Notes under the pieces: model-generated
The model's input: only the letters and a program-made list of their open reading frames with translations
Told to the model about the DNA's origin: nothing
Database searches by the model: none
Source: Hydrogenophaga sp. PBL-H3
GTDB taxonomy: Bacteria; Pseudomonadota; Gammaproteobacteria; Burkholderiales; Burkholderiaceae_C
DNA: 64,000 nt
Assembly (NCBI RefSeq): GCF_010104355.1
Contig: NZ_CP044973.1
Location: 1 to 64,000 of the forward strand
Direction: 5' to 3'
Made by a program: the position numbers and the translations under genes
Part shown: one piece after another, positions 1 to 8,239 of the stretch
Layout: each line of letters starts with the position of its first letter
Numbering within the stretch: position 1 is the first letter of the stretch

Positions 1-693
1 ATGATCATCATCATCGGCGCTGAAAAAGGCGGCGTTGGCAAGAGCCAAATCGCGTTCAACCTAGCTGCCTACATCGCCACGCATCAGACCGTCCCCGAAG
101 GGAAAAAGAAGAGGGCGGCTCGTGTCATGCTGGTGGACACCGATACCCAGCGAACGTCATCCAAATGGGGCGCGCTGCGTGGGACCGACGGACCACTTCC
201 GTTTCGCGTCATGGAGAAGACCTCCAATCCAGCGCCAGAGATCGTCGCCATTGCTCAGGATTACGACGCAATCGTGGTGGATGTGGGCGCGCGCGACTAC
301 GCTGGCCTCGCAGAGCTCGCGCGCATCGCTGACCTGTGGATTGCGCCAACCAGGGTGGGGCAGGGCGACCTGATGTCTTCGTTGGAAATGGCCACAGCCC
401 TGAACACGGCCCACAGCAAACACAAAAACGGCCACATTCCCTTGTGCTTCTTGATCAACGCTGTGCCAGGCGCTTGGAACTCAACCGAGGGACAAGACGC
501 CATTGAAGTGCTCCAGGCCGCTCTGCCGACCGGGAAGGTGCTCCAGAACTCGATCCGGGATCGGCGAGTCTGGCGCGATGCACACAAGCTCGGCCGCCAC
601 ATTTTCGAGATGCCGCCAGCGGCGAGGGATAAGGCAGAGCAGGAGTTCCTTGCCGTCATCCAGGAGGCGTTCACGGCCTACCCGCAAACCTGA
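1..693 (+). CDS. parA: ParA-family partition ATPase
   Basis: A 230-residue ParA/MinD-type P-loop ATPase that would move plasmid copies during segregation with the ParB encoded next. The deviant Walker A motif KGGVGKS lies at residues 9-15, with the signature lysine at residue 9. The switch region follows as VMLVDTDTQ, and the later DYDAIVVDVGARD segment fits Walker B. There is no N-terminal helix-turn-helix, so this is the short (type Ib-like) form, which usually does not regulate its own promoter. The ATG is the first base of the window, so the promoter and ribosome site cannot be seen. The gene stops 15 nt before parB. Family assignment is secure; the role in partition follows from the neighbour. 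Confidence 0.93.
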   Translation: MIIIIGAEKGGVGKSQIAFNLAAYIATHQTVPEGKKKRAARVMLVDTDTQRTSSKWGALRGTDGPLPFRVMEKTSNPAPEIVAIAQDYDAIVVDVGARDYAGLAELARIADLWIAPTRVGQGDLMSSLEMATALNTAHSKHKNGHIPLCFLINAVPGAWNSTEGQDAIEVLQAALPTGKVLQNSIRDRRVWRDAHKLGRHIFEMPPAARDKAEQEFLAVIQEAFTAYPQT

Positions 694-708
694 TCGGAGT
701 CGCACACC

Positions 709-1731
709 ATGTCCAAGAAAATCAAACCCAACCTCAGCCTGGGCATCCGGCCCAACTCCGACGGCAACGCAATGCTCGACGCACTTGGCGCCGGTGCCAA
801 GCCCACTGCCGTGCTGCTCGACACAGCGCCCGGCGCGAGCCCGATCACCGGCGAGGGACACCAGGCTGTCGCCTTCAACGTCAAGACTATGACGGTCAGT
901 GACCTCAGGATCGGCTCTACCTACGAGCTGCCGCTGGCACTCCTGTCCCGCAGCGACAACAACGCCAGGGTCTACTACAACCCTGAAGAGATCGACGAAA
1001 CGGCCGAGAGCATTGCACGCAACGGCCAAGAGGTGCCGGCGCTGGGCTACGTCAAGGGCGATACCGTGGTGATCGTGGACGGGCAAAAGCGTTTCAATGC
1101 CTGTGCTGACCGCAAGATCCCCACGCTGCGGGTAGTCATTCGAGAGGCTCCTGCCAGCGGGGCAGAAGAGTACGAGGCATCGCGTCGAATCAACATCGAG
1201 CGGAGCGCGCAAACCCCGTTCGATGACGCGGTGCGCTGGTCGGAGATGCTCACCAGGGGCGACTACAAGACGCAGGACGAGCTCGCCCAGCGTCTCGCTC
1301 TAACCCCGTCAACCGTGTCCAAAACGCTCGGACTCAACCGCATCCCGGTGCCATTGCGCAGGCTGATGATTGAACACCCTCAGACGGCCACCCTCGCAGT
1401 CGCCTACGAGATCAGCAACATCTTCGGCAAGGCCAGTGAGACGAACATGGATGAGCTGGAGGCCATCGCTGAGGACGTGGCCAACACAGTCATCAAGAAG
1501 GGCCTGGGCCGTGAGCAAACGATCGAGCTGGTGCGCTCCAAGATTGACGGACCGAAGACCCGTGTGAGGGGCGACAGCGTCCCGGTGAAGTACGGCCAAC
1601 ACAAGGGCGCCATCAAGATCGTTCCGTCCCGCGGCGAGTTCAGCATGAGCTTTCGTGGCCTGAGCGAGGAGGAGATTGAAGAACTCAAGCGCCGCGTTGA
1701 GTCCATCTTGGCTGGGCAGCAGGTTCTTTGA
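709..1731 (+). CDS. parB: ParB-family centromere-binding protein
   Basis: A 340-residue ParB/RepB/Spo0J-type protein. Residues 65-155 form the ParB N-terminal domain: YNPEEIDETAESIARNGQ, then TVVIVDGQKRFNAC. A helix-turn-helix follows around residues 185-210 (TQDELAQRLALTPSTVSKTL). The C-terminus, from about residue 290, is probably the dimer domain. It follows parA by 15 nt with a GGAG-like ribosome site and ends just before a strong terminator, so parAB is a two-gene operon. It is distinct from the larger ParB-like protein of the PRTRC locus at 13.1-14.8 kb, which carries zinc clusters. The parS site was not identified; the direct repeats downstream could serve partition as well as replication. 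Confidence 0.92.
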   Translation: MSKKIKPNLSLGIRPNSDGNAMLDALGAGAKPTAVLLDTAPGASPITGEGHQAVAFNVKTMTVSDLRIGSTYELPLALLSRSDNNARVYYNPEEIDETAESIARNGQEVPALGYVKGDTVVIVDGQKRFNACADRKIPTLRVVIREAPASGAEEYEASRRINIERSAQTPFDDAVRWSEMLTRGDYKTQDELAQRLALTPSTVSKTLGLNRIPVPLRRLMIEHPQTATLAVAYEISNIFGKASETNMDELEAIAEDVANTVIKKGLGREQTIELVRSKIDGPKTRVRGDSVPVKYGQHKGAIKIVPSRGEFSMSFRGLSEEEIEELKRRVESILAGQQVL

Positions 1732-1750
1732 CGCGGCACTGTGCCCACGT

Positions 1751-1779
1751 GCGGCCTGGCCCCTGATCGGCCAGGCCGC
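1751..1779 (+). terminator. Terminator hairpin after parAB
   Basis: A perfect 11-bp stem (1751-1761 with 1769-1779) with a 7-nt loop starts 20 nt after the parB stop. It is followed by a short T-rich stretch (CGTTGTTTGG). It separates parAB from the origin repeats. Confidence 0.75.
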
Positions 1780-3033
1780 CGTTGTTTGGGGGTCGCAGAC
1801 CGGTGCCAACTATTAGCGCTGCTGCACGCTTTGGTCGGGCGGTCACGAAGCTATGGGTGGTTTTGGGGTCGTATCCCCCATTGACGCGCTGTTTTCAACC
1901 AACTATTAGCTCTGGCGCACGATGCCAGAATCCAAAACCGTGATGTTGTTGAAATTAGCGACATTCAGCGATAGTAACCACTTACACCAACCGCCAGCAC
2001 GCCTGTTTCGACCCTTTTTCGCGCTGCATATGCCGTGCTGCAGCGCTAGTAGTTCGGCATTCATGTCGCGATACCAGCCGTGCTGCAGCGCTAGTAGTTG
2101 TAGCCTTTGCCACAGTGCGGTTTTCATAGGGGAAAGGACGAACAAACCCCCTGGATCCCACACCCGTGCACCAGCGCTAATAGTTTCAGTTCGACGGCAA
2201 CCGGTCGACCGGCCCAGCGCAACTGGCAACTGATAAATTGTTCGTGCTGTTCCGCTAGTAGTGCCTGCAGTCGAAGATCGCGCGCCACACCCTGCTCGAT
2301 GATTCTTCCAGTGAGCTGCCCGGCCAACAACTCATTCGGGCCAATCCCAGCCTGCGACGTGCTGTTCCGCTAGTAGTGCAGCGACTGAGCGAGCAGTGAT
2401 CGTGCTGCTGCGCTAGTAGTTCGCCGGTTGCGGCCAGCTAACTGCATGACACCGCCCAGACCTTCGGCTGAGCGCAATCCGCTATCGTGCTGTTCCGCTA
2501 GTACCCTTGACCATCTGTAGATCGCTCCCGTCGACCGGCTTCGCGCCATGGGTCGTGCCGTTCCGCTAGTAGTGGGCGGGGAAACAATCACCACTGGGCG
2601 ATGGACGCCGCAGGGAACGTGCGCGGCGCGAGTGGTAATCGTGCTGCTCCGCTAGTACCTGCGTAGACCAGGAGGTCCCAACAGGCTCCCATGGAAAAGG
2701 GAAGACCGATCGTGCTGCTCCGCTAATAGTTGGTCACCGCTGCTCAGGGCATTCCTGAAGCCGACGTACAGACTGGAGCGTGCGTGCTGCTCCGCTAGTA
2801 GTTCATGAGCAGAGAGCAAAAGAGCGGTGCCAGGCTGTGCCGTGCGTGGGTGGCCGGTGCTGTCATATCGCTATCAACACCGCCAAATCGTGCTGTTGCG
2901 CTAATAGTCTGTGCGCACAAGCGGTGCAAACTGGGCTGGCCGCACAGAGTCCAGAAGGACGATGAGGCATGCTGCCAACAGGCGATCTGCAAAACGTGCT
3001 GCTCCGCTAATAGCTGAACGGCACGTTCACCAC

Positions 3034-3042
3034 TGTGGATAA
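3034..3042 (-). promoter_or_regulatory. DnaA box in the origin
   Basis: TGTGGATAA, the exact complement of the DnaA box consensus TTATCCACA. It lies among the iterons, 21 bp before the closely spaced trio of repeats. This is typical of iteron origins, where host DnaA assists the plasmid initiator. Confidence 0.7.
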
Positions 3043-3179
3043 GTATCTGTGAAGCCATAGCGCAGTGCCACATCGCTAGTAGCGTGGTGCCATACCGCTA
3101 ATAGCGGAGTGCTGTTGCGCTAGTAGCGAAGCAGCACACGAATCGACCTGCAGCCCGCATAAACACTGGTGTTGCGAGA

Positions 3180-3300
3180 CCCTAAGTGTTTTGGAAGTCC
3201 TTATTAAATCTGTCTTTAGTCGGCGGCACCTGTGGAGAACACCACCATGTGAGCTAGCGCAGCGTTCTTTTTTTGAATGAAAAAGAAGCCGGGGATTTAT
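3180..3300. other. AT-rich stretch, probable DNA unwinding element of oriV
   Basis: This segment has AT-rich runs (around 3190-3222 and 3267-3299) in an otherwise GC-rich plasmid. It lies between the phased iteron trio and the last iteron just before the initiator gene. Position and composition fit the melting region of an iteron origin. The promoter of the initiator gene is probably here too. Confidence 0.5.
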
Positions 3301-3378
3301 CGTGCTGCTCCGCTAGTACCGTGCGTTGACCAACGCGATCTGACTCCGGTCTAATTGGAAAACTCTTCTGGAGCCTGC

Positions 3379-4425
3379 ATGTCTGCAAAGCCAATTCCCA
3401 AAATCAACAACCTCGACTTTGAGCAACTGTCCCAGCTGGTGCCGAAGATCGGGCAGTCCGTGAAGAAGGTTGATCTGGCTGGCGACGTTGTTGAACCTAC
3501 TGAAACAAAGGCGCGGGTCAAACGGAGCAGGAGCTACGAAGAATCGCTTGAAGCTGTACGGGCCCGTTCGGCGGCGCTGCTCGAGAAGAAGCAGATCGAT
3601 TTCGAAGCACGGGTGATGCAGGAGAGCTTCCCCTGGTGGGATGACGAACACCGAGGCGTCCCAAACCCGTTCATCCGTAGTGGCTTGTTCAGTGTCAGGA
3701 CCACGACCAAGCGAGAGTACCTGCCCAACCTGCATGTCAGCAGTTTGAGCAACTACGAAATCAACTACACCGGGCAAGAGCTCCAGCAGGATGACCTGAG
3801 TGTCTGGCTCAGCTTGATCAATCTTGCACGCGACAACAAGATGTCAGACAAGGTCCGCTTCACGGGCTACCAGTTGGTTACCGACTTGGGCTGGCGAATG
3901 CACTCAGAGTCGTACACACGCGCAAAGGAGTCGATCGCTCGCTTGAAGGTTACAGGTATCAACATCACCTCAAAGGACAGCTCAGAGGGGTACAGTGGGT
4001 CGCTGATTCGAGAGTACGCATGGGCAGATGCCGACGACAACGGCAAGACCAAATGGATGGTGCGTTTTGAGCCTCGGGTGTCAGTTCTGTTCATGGACGA
4101 CACGACCACCATGCTGGAATGGGAGACTCGCAAGCGCATCGGACCAAGAGCCGCTGTTGCAATGTGGCTCCATGCCTTCTACTCCAGCCACCGTGAACCC
4201 ATTCCATTGGCAGTGAGCAAGCTGCATGAACTGTCCCAATCAGGGGCCCCACTCAGCACATTCCGCCGCAACCTCAAAACGGCGCTGGACAAGTTGGTGG
4301 ATGTTGGTTTCCTCGAAGACTTCAAGATCGTGAACGACACGGTCTATTTGAAGAAGGCCGCCAGGATTAAAGCGGTGACCAGCTCGGCACCGCGCACTGT
4401 CAAACGGTTGACCACCAAGCGCTGA
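3379..4425 (+). CDS. trfA: TrfA-type plasmid replication initiator
   Basis: A 348-residue initiator related to TrfA of IncP plasmid RK2. The matches I recall are IRSGLFSVRTTTKRE against ARSALFTTRN, INYTGQELQQDDLSVW against ITYTGVELRADDDELVW, the YTRAKESIARL segment, and FYSSHREPIPL against YFSSHREPYPL. Such proteins bind iterons through two winged-helix domains and load the host helicase. The N-terminal 90 residues are charged and not conserved. I chose the ATG at 3379 because GGAG (3370-3373) lies 5 nt upstream; a TTG at 3355 in the same frame would add 8 residues. The gene follows the iteron array directly and probably regulates itself through the last iteron at 3301-3319. Confidence 0.9.
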   Translation: MSAKPIPKINNLDFEQLSQLVPKIGQSVKKVDLAGDVVEPTETKARVKRSRSYEESLEAVRARSAALLEKKQIDFEARVMQESFPWWDDEHRGVPNPFIRSGLFSVRTTTKREYLPNLHVSSLSNYEINYTGQELQQDDLSVWLSLINLARDNKMSDKVRFTGYQLVTDLGWRMHSESYTRAKESIARLKVTGINITSKDSSEGYSGSLIREYAWADADDNGKTKWMVRFEPRVSVLFMDDTTTMLEWETRKRIGPRAAVAMWLHAFYSSHREPIPLAVSKLHELSQSGAPLSTFRRNLKTALDKLVDVGFLEDFKIVNDTVYLKKAARIKAVTSSAPRTVKRLTTKR

Positions 4426-4614
4426 CGTTGGGCGTCACGTCCGCCCGTATGGCGTGTCCATGCGAGGCCACCTTGCTTCCTGGAAAAAGTCACTTTTTGC
4501 TGCGACCGACAAAGCGTCGTTTCAGCACTTTGTTGCCTGCTGTTTCCACGGTCTTGTGAGGTTCGAGTTGTCTTGCCCTGCGTTCAACATGATCTAAACC
4601 GACAAGGAGTTGAC

Positions 4615-4860
4615 TTGGACACAAAGCCCTCCAGCGAATGCAAATACGACGATGACGGGAATTATTTCTGTTCTGCATGCGACGCGCCACTCTACGAAGA
4701 GCACCTTCAAGATCACACGCGGCCTCGCGGTATGCCCACTTGCTTGCAGTCCTGTACATGCGCTGAATGCGGCCACGTATGTTGCTGCACACGAGATGCG
4801 CCCAAGCCAAGACTCGAACCTATTGTCGAGGTCAAGAGCAAGCCGCCGCGCATGGGCTAG
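4615..4860 (+). CDS. Small cysteine-rich protein, possible zinc ribbon
   Basis: An 81-residue protein starting at a TTG, chosen because AAGGAG (4604-4609) lies 5 nt upstream. The sequence has FCSAC near residue 18 and a dense CTCAECGHVCCC cluster near residues 48-59, spaced like two halves of a zinc site. The C-terminus is basic and proline-rich. It sits alone between the initiator gene and the DUF429 gene. Function is unknown, and a minus-strand reading frame overlaps it, so the call rests mainly on the ribosome site and the cysteine pattern. Confidence 0.4.
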   Translation: MDTKPSSECKYDDDGNYFCSACDAPLYEEHLQDHTRPRGMPTCLQSCTCAECGHVCCCTRDAPKPRLEPIVEVKSKPPRMG

Positions 4861-4896
4861 AACCGCGTTCTCTGTGACAGATCAGAAGCGGGATTT

Positions 4897-5526
4897 GTGC
4901 ATTTCAATCATTCGAAGGCCGCCGTGCTGGTAGTTGGACTTGATCCTGGGGGTAACAACGCTTTTGGCTGGGTAATTGCCGCTGGCACATTTGCAGCACC
5001 TCGGTTCTTGTCCGGGGGTGTTTGCAGCAGCGCCCAGGCCGCCATCACGGAGGTCCAGAACAACCTCACTTGTGAAATGGCAGCTGTGGGAATCGATGCG
5101 CCACTCTTTTGGTCTTCCTCGGGCGACCGCCGCGCCGACGTTCACGTCAGAAGGCTGGTCTGCGCAGCTGGAGGCCAAGCAGGAACTGTCGGCCATGTGA
5201 ACTCACTTCAAGGCGCGTGCTTGGTTCAGGGTGCGATAGCTGCACGGCTTGTGAATGAAAAATGGCCGGCTGCAGCAATCACTGAGGCACATCCCAAGGC
5301 CCTGTTGAGGGTCTGCTCCGATGTCCACGAATTCGCTGCCATTCAAGACCTGCAAGGCGAGGGACATCACATTCGCGATGCTGGACTTGGTGCGATCTCC
5401 GCGCTGGCCATGATTGAGAAACGTGCGTCCTGGCAGGATCTCGCAGCGACGGAACCTGAGCCGCTGTATCCCCTGGGGGTTCAGGTCGCCTACTGGTTTC
5501 CGCGACGGGCGGACCCTTCGCGCTGA
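4897..5526 (+). CDS. DUF429-family protein (predicted RNase H-fold nuclease)
   Basis: A 209-residue protein. The opening segment VVGLDPGGNNAFGWVI is the first acidic strand of an RNase H-like fold as found in DUF429 proteins. AVGIDAPLFW (about residues 63-72) is the second conserved acidic segment, and ITEAHPKALL supplies a further conserved acidic/His motif near residue 133. Substrate and role are unknown; DUF429 proteins are predicted nucleases often carried on mobile elements. The GTG at 4897 is used; an internal GTG at 4924 is an alternative because the ribosome site is weak. The gene converges on the minus-strand gene ending at 5575. Confidence 0.65.
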   Translation: MHFNHSKAAVLVVGLDPGGNNAFGWVIAAGTFAAPRFLSGGVCSSAQAAITEVQNNLTCEMAAVGIDAPLFWSSSGDRRADVHVRRLVCAAGGQAGTVGHVNSLQGACLVQGAIAARLVNEKWPAAAITEAHPKALLRVCSDVHEFAAIQDLQGEGHHIRDAGLGAISALAMIEKRASWQDLAATEPEPLYPLGVQVAYWFPRRADPSR

Positions 5527-5574
5527 GTACTCTCCACCTGTCAGCGGAATTGCAGCGGAGTGACGCCCACACGC

Positions 5575-6093
5575 TCACTTGCATGCAGAAAAGTTGCACA
5601 GATCCAGGTACCTGCTGAACTGGCCTGCAACGAGCCCTTCATGCACGCACCGCAACCCACCGACCGTGCCGGCCAGCTGCTCGTAGTGACCTGAGCTGAC
5701 AGTCAGTCCAAACTGGGACCAAAACATTCGTCTAGCATGCTCCAGCCGCGTTTTCTGGTCCGTTGGATCGGAGGGGTTGGAGAGGATGCCCGAAACAGGG
5801 GCGTCTGGCTCGTAGGTTTTTTGCAGCACTTGCACTGCCAAGTTAACGGCGAAAGTGCCAAAGCCTCGGCGGTGCAATTTGCTGCCGTATCCGTTGCCAG
5901 TCAGGTCACCGAAGCGGGCGGACTGGTGCTGAAGAGGTACCCACAGGCGCATGCAGGGGGTTGCATCTTTACTCTTCCACCAAACATCCACGTCCAATTT
6001 GTAGCCTGGTTGGAAGTCTAGGCGCACGCGAACTTGATCATTTGTGCCACCTTCCCAGGAGTAGCAACCGGCATTCATGGGGAACATGACCAT
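5575..6093 (-). CDS. Hypothetical protein, possibly acetyltransferase-like
   Basis: A 172-residue protein of unknown function. The segment HRRGFGTFAVNLAVQVLQ (about residues 72-90) resembles the acetyl-CoA-binding motif A of GNAT acetyltransferases, but no other GNAT motif is clear. The start at 6093 lies 1 nt after the stop of the upstream nuclease gene (TGA A ATG), so translation is probably coupled. An upstream in-frame ATG at 6159 would overlap the nuclease gene and is less likely. The pair forms a two-gene minus-strand operon divergent from the gene at 7233. Confidence 0.55.
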   Translation of the reverse strand: MVMFPMNAGCYSWEGGTNDQVRVRLDFQPGYKLDVDVWWKSKDATPCMRLWVPLQHQSARFGDLTGNGYGSKLHRRGFGTFAVNLAVQVLQKTYEPDAPVSGILSNPSDPTDQKTRLEHARRMFWSQFGLTVSSGHYEQLAGTVGGLRCVHEGLVAGQFSRYLDLCNFSACK

Positions 6094-6094
6094 T

Positions 6095-7018
6095 TCAGAC
6101 CGTTGCGCCCTGCATCCAGGCACGGCTGGGCGTGTACTGGTGCCAGTGATCCAGTTCAATCTCGCCTTCGCTACTCAGGTCCGGCCAATGGTCCGTCAGG
6201 GTGCACGCCTTGTAGATGGACAGGCACTCCTGAAACTTCTTCGCGCCATTGGTGAGGAATGACTCGCTAGCCGTCAGGCGATGGATGGAATGGGGCGCGC
6301 TCGTCTCTGCCGCCAGAAACACGAAGGGCTTGGGTGTGGCGCTTCCCTCGTAGAGCGAACGGCCCATCGAATACATGAACGCCTGAAGGTCGTAGTCCAT
6401 GTCAACCGCGTCACGCCCGAACTTGGCGACTGTTCCGTGCCGTGTTGACTTGAGATCCAGAGTCATGTCGGGATGGTAGATGTCGGGCCGGATGCGCAGC
6501 TTCAAGCCAGTCGTGGGCTCAGTGAAGTAGATGCTGACCTCGGTAAGTGCCTCTTCCAAGAACAGACCGATCTTGCGACCCTTGAAAGTCGTCTCCTGCA
6601 CCTTGGCGGTCAACGCGCGCGCCTCGGAGAACGTGGGCTCATCAACGACCAGCTTGAGCACATTGGCTTCGAGGAAGCTCTTGTAAGCACGGTCACGGCC
6701 GTTGCCAATACCAGGGTACACCGCGACTTCCTGACCGGCGAGGTGGGGCTGCAGAAGCAGCAGGTGCAGCAATGACCCAAAGTCCTTGGCGCTACTGGAT
6801 GTGTACTGTTGAACGAGCGCGGTCTTGAAATGGGCTGGCGAAATCAGGAGAGGCTTTAGCAACGAACAGCTGAGTGATTCGCGGCCCGCGTGATACACGT
6901 GCGCCGGCAAGTCCTTGTACAGGAAGGAGCCGGGGGAGAACCCAACGGTGGCTTGCTCTTCCTGAGTGGCAACAGCGGCCATGCTCAGGGCGTCTGCGAA
7001 GTCAGTGAAAGTGTCCAT
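6095..7018 (-). CDS. RecE-like PD-(D/E)XK exonuclease
   Basis: A 307-residue protein resembling the C-terminal nuclease domain of RecE/exonuclease VIII. It shows GSLLHLLLLQP (residues 81-91, with the conserved His85), E160, then RIRPDIY with D179, and LDLKST with D188 and K190, which together make the PD-(D/E)XK active site. RecE-like enzymes resect 5' ends of double-stranded DNA for annealing by a RecT-type partner. No RecT-like gene is evident in this window. Start ATG at 7018; coupled to the gene ending at 5575. Confidence 0.75.
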   Translation of the reverse strand: MDTFTDFADALSMAAVATQEEQATVGFSPGSFLYKDLPAHVYHAGRESLSCSLLKPLLISPAHFKTALVQQYTSSSAKDFGSLLHLLLLQPHLAGQEVAVYPGIGNGRDRAYKSFLEANVLKLVVDEPTFSEARALTAKVQETTFKGRKIGLFLEEALTEVSIYFTEPTTGLKLRIRPDIYHPDMTLDLKSTRHGTVAKFGRDAVDMDYDLQAFMYSMGRSLYEGSATPKPFVFLAAETSAPHSIHRLTASESFLTNGAKKFQECLSIYKACTLTDHWPDLSSEGEIELDHWHQYTPSRAWMQGATV

Positions 7019-7232
7019 GTGTCTGCGTGCTCTCTGGTGTTCTGCGCCTGCGCGTGTGCGGGCTTCGATCTATGAAAACACGCCGCGCTCTGTTGTCAAG
7101 GCCGTGTTGTGCAAAAACGCACAAAAGATATCGAACTGGTTCGCGTCAACGACTGGTTTTCCAGTGACTGGGGACCTTGAAGGTCGAAATCGACGTGATA
7201 CCTTAATCAGGCAAGCCATCCAACAACAACCC
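7019..7232. promoter_or_regulatory. Divergent intergenic region
   Basis: This 214-bp gap separates the divergent genes starting at 7018 (minus) and 7233 (plus) and must hold both promoters. It contains a locally AT-rich part near 7100-7140. I see no clear operator palindrome. Confidence 0.4.
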
Positions 7233-8177
7233 ATGACACAGACCAACATTCAGCACGCACCCGGCATGAACACTCTTCGTCCCCTTGACGCCAACCTCTG
7301 GCAGTCGCAACTGGATGAAGCGATCCGTAGTAGCAACGACGCGCAGATGTGGGACCTGGTGCGCCAACAGGGCGACCAGGAAGAGGCGCACGAGATCGTC
7401 GCTACCCGTCTTTCGCGACTGGCATTCCGTATCGACAACAAGTCGCGATATTCCGAACTGTTCCTCATGCCTCTCATCGACCATGCAGGTTGCGTGGTGG
7501 ACAACGCCGATGCGTGGAAAAGGGCCAGTCACCCCATCGGCGAAGCTCTTGACCAGTGGCTTCCGGCCAAGTCCTCCAAGATCATCTTCAATGGCGTTCG
7601 CCCATTCGATTGGGTTGGTACGTGGCAGTCGAAGATCATTCGAAGTCATCTCCACCGTGCGGTGCCAGGATACGAACAAGTGCGGTTGACCACTGTCGCC
7701 GAGAAAATCCTGCTACCTGAAAACGCCCCGCGCCTGGGGTTCGTCAGCATGGTCCTGACGAGTCAACTCGGTTGGCTCTCTATGGGGCAGGCCACAACAT
7801 TGCGAGATAAGCGACTTCGCGATGTTGTACGTTTCTCGCTTCAAGGTGAGGATGACACGCCGCCTTGCACCGTGCTCGCTCCTGATCGCGTTCAGTTCGC
7901 TGTCACGGATGGTGTTTGCGTTTGGCTCAACGAGCTTCACCAGGTGGTCCCCATCACCGGCTGGATGGTCGGCCTGGTACCGACGACCCCCGATGTCGTG
8001 AAGATTACGCTGAGCTTGGCAGACGAAAACGTGGGCCTGACCCAGTTCACTGTGCGCAGGCATCAGATTGGGTTACGCGGCTTGGACGACATCCTTTGCG
8101 TGCTCAATGACATTGCTCCATGTATGGAGCAACTGAAGGATGGCGCAACGCCTAAAAAGCCCTCGAAGCGCCCTTGA
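7233..8177 (+). CDS. Hypothetical protein
   Basis: A 314-residue soluble protein that I do not recognise. It has no signal peptide, membrane segment or metal motif. The middle is rich in tryptophan (KIIFNGVRPFDWVGTWQSK) and the C-terminus is basic (KKPSKRP). The ATG at 7233 is chosen; reading further upstream would run into the divergent promoter region. It is followed 62 nt later by the Gp3-like gene and may share its transcript. A nucleic-acid role is only a guess from the context. Confidence 0.7.
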   Translation: MTQTNIQHAPGMNTLRPLDANLWQSQLDEAIRSSNDAQMWDLVRQQGDQEEAHEIVATRLSRLAFRIDNKSRYSELFLMPLIDHAGCVVDNADAWKRASHPIGEALDQWLPAKSSKIIFNGVRPFDWVGTWQSKIIRSHLHRAVPGYEQVRLTTVAEKILLPENAPRLGFVSMVLTSQLGWLSMGQATTLRDKRLRDVVRFSLQGEDDTPPCTVLAPDRVQFAVTDGVCVWLNELHQVVPITGWMVGLVPTTPDVVKITLSLADENVGLTQFTVRRHQIGLRGLDDILCVLNDIAPCMEQLKDGATPKKPSKRP

Positions 8178-8239
8178 CATACGAGCGCCGCGTGTTTTGA
8201 TGTTTTGAAGCACCCCATCACTCACGTAGCCAACACACC

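Larger units (their letters stand above)
1808..3319 (+). repeat. Iteron array, about 19 copies
   Basis: Copies of CGTGCTGCTCCGCTAGTAGT (variants CAG, GTT or CTG in the middle; GCTAATAGT, GCTAGTACC or GCTAGTAGC at the end). Starts: 1808 and 1901 (both inverted), then 2034, 2079, 2165, 2243, 2358, 2401, 2486, 2554, 2640, 2711, 2783, 2889, 2995, 3063, 3085, 3108 and 3301, all in plus orientation. Spacing is irregular (about 43-115 bp) except for the 3063/3085/3108 group, which is spaced 22-23 bp, about two helical turns. The stretch lies between parB and a TrfA-type initiator and has no convincing gene. The likely role is initiator binding and copy control; a centromere role for the distant copies is possible. 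Confidence 0.85.

Noticed and set aside
1808..3319. Possible CRISPR array from the many 20-bp direct repeats
   Set aside because: Spacing is irregular (22 to 193 bp), two copies are inverted, the repeats have no leader or cas genes, and the next gene is a TrfA initiator. Iterons explain them better.
4490..4810. Minus-strand frame of 106 codons near the initiator gene
   Set aside because: It overlaps the Cys-rich plus-strand frame, which has a better ribosome site, and it lacks any motif.
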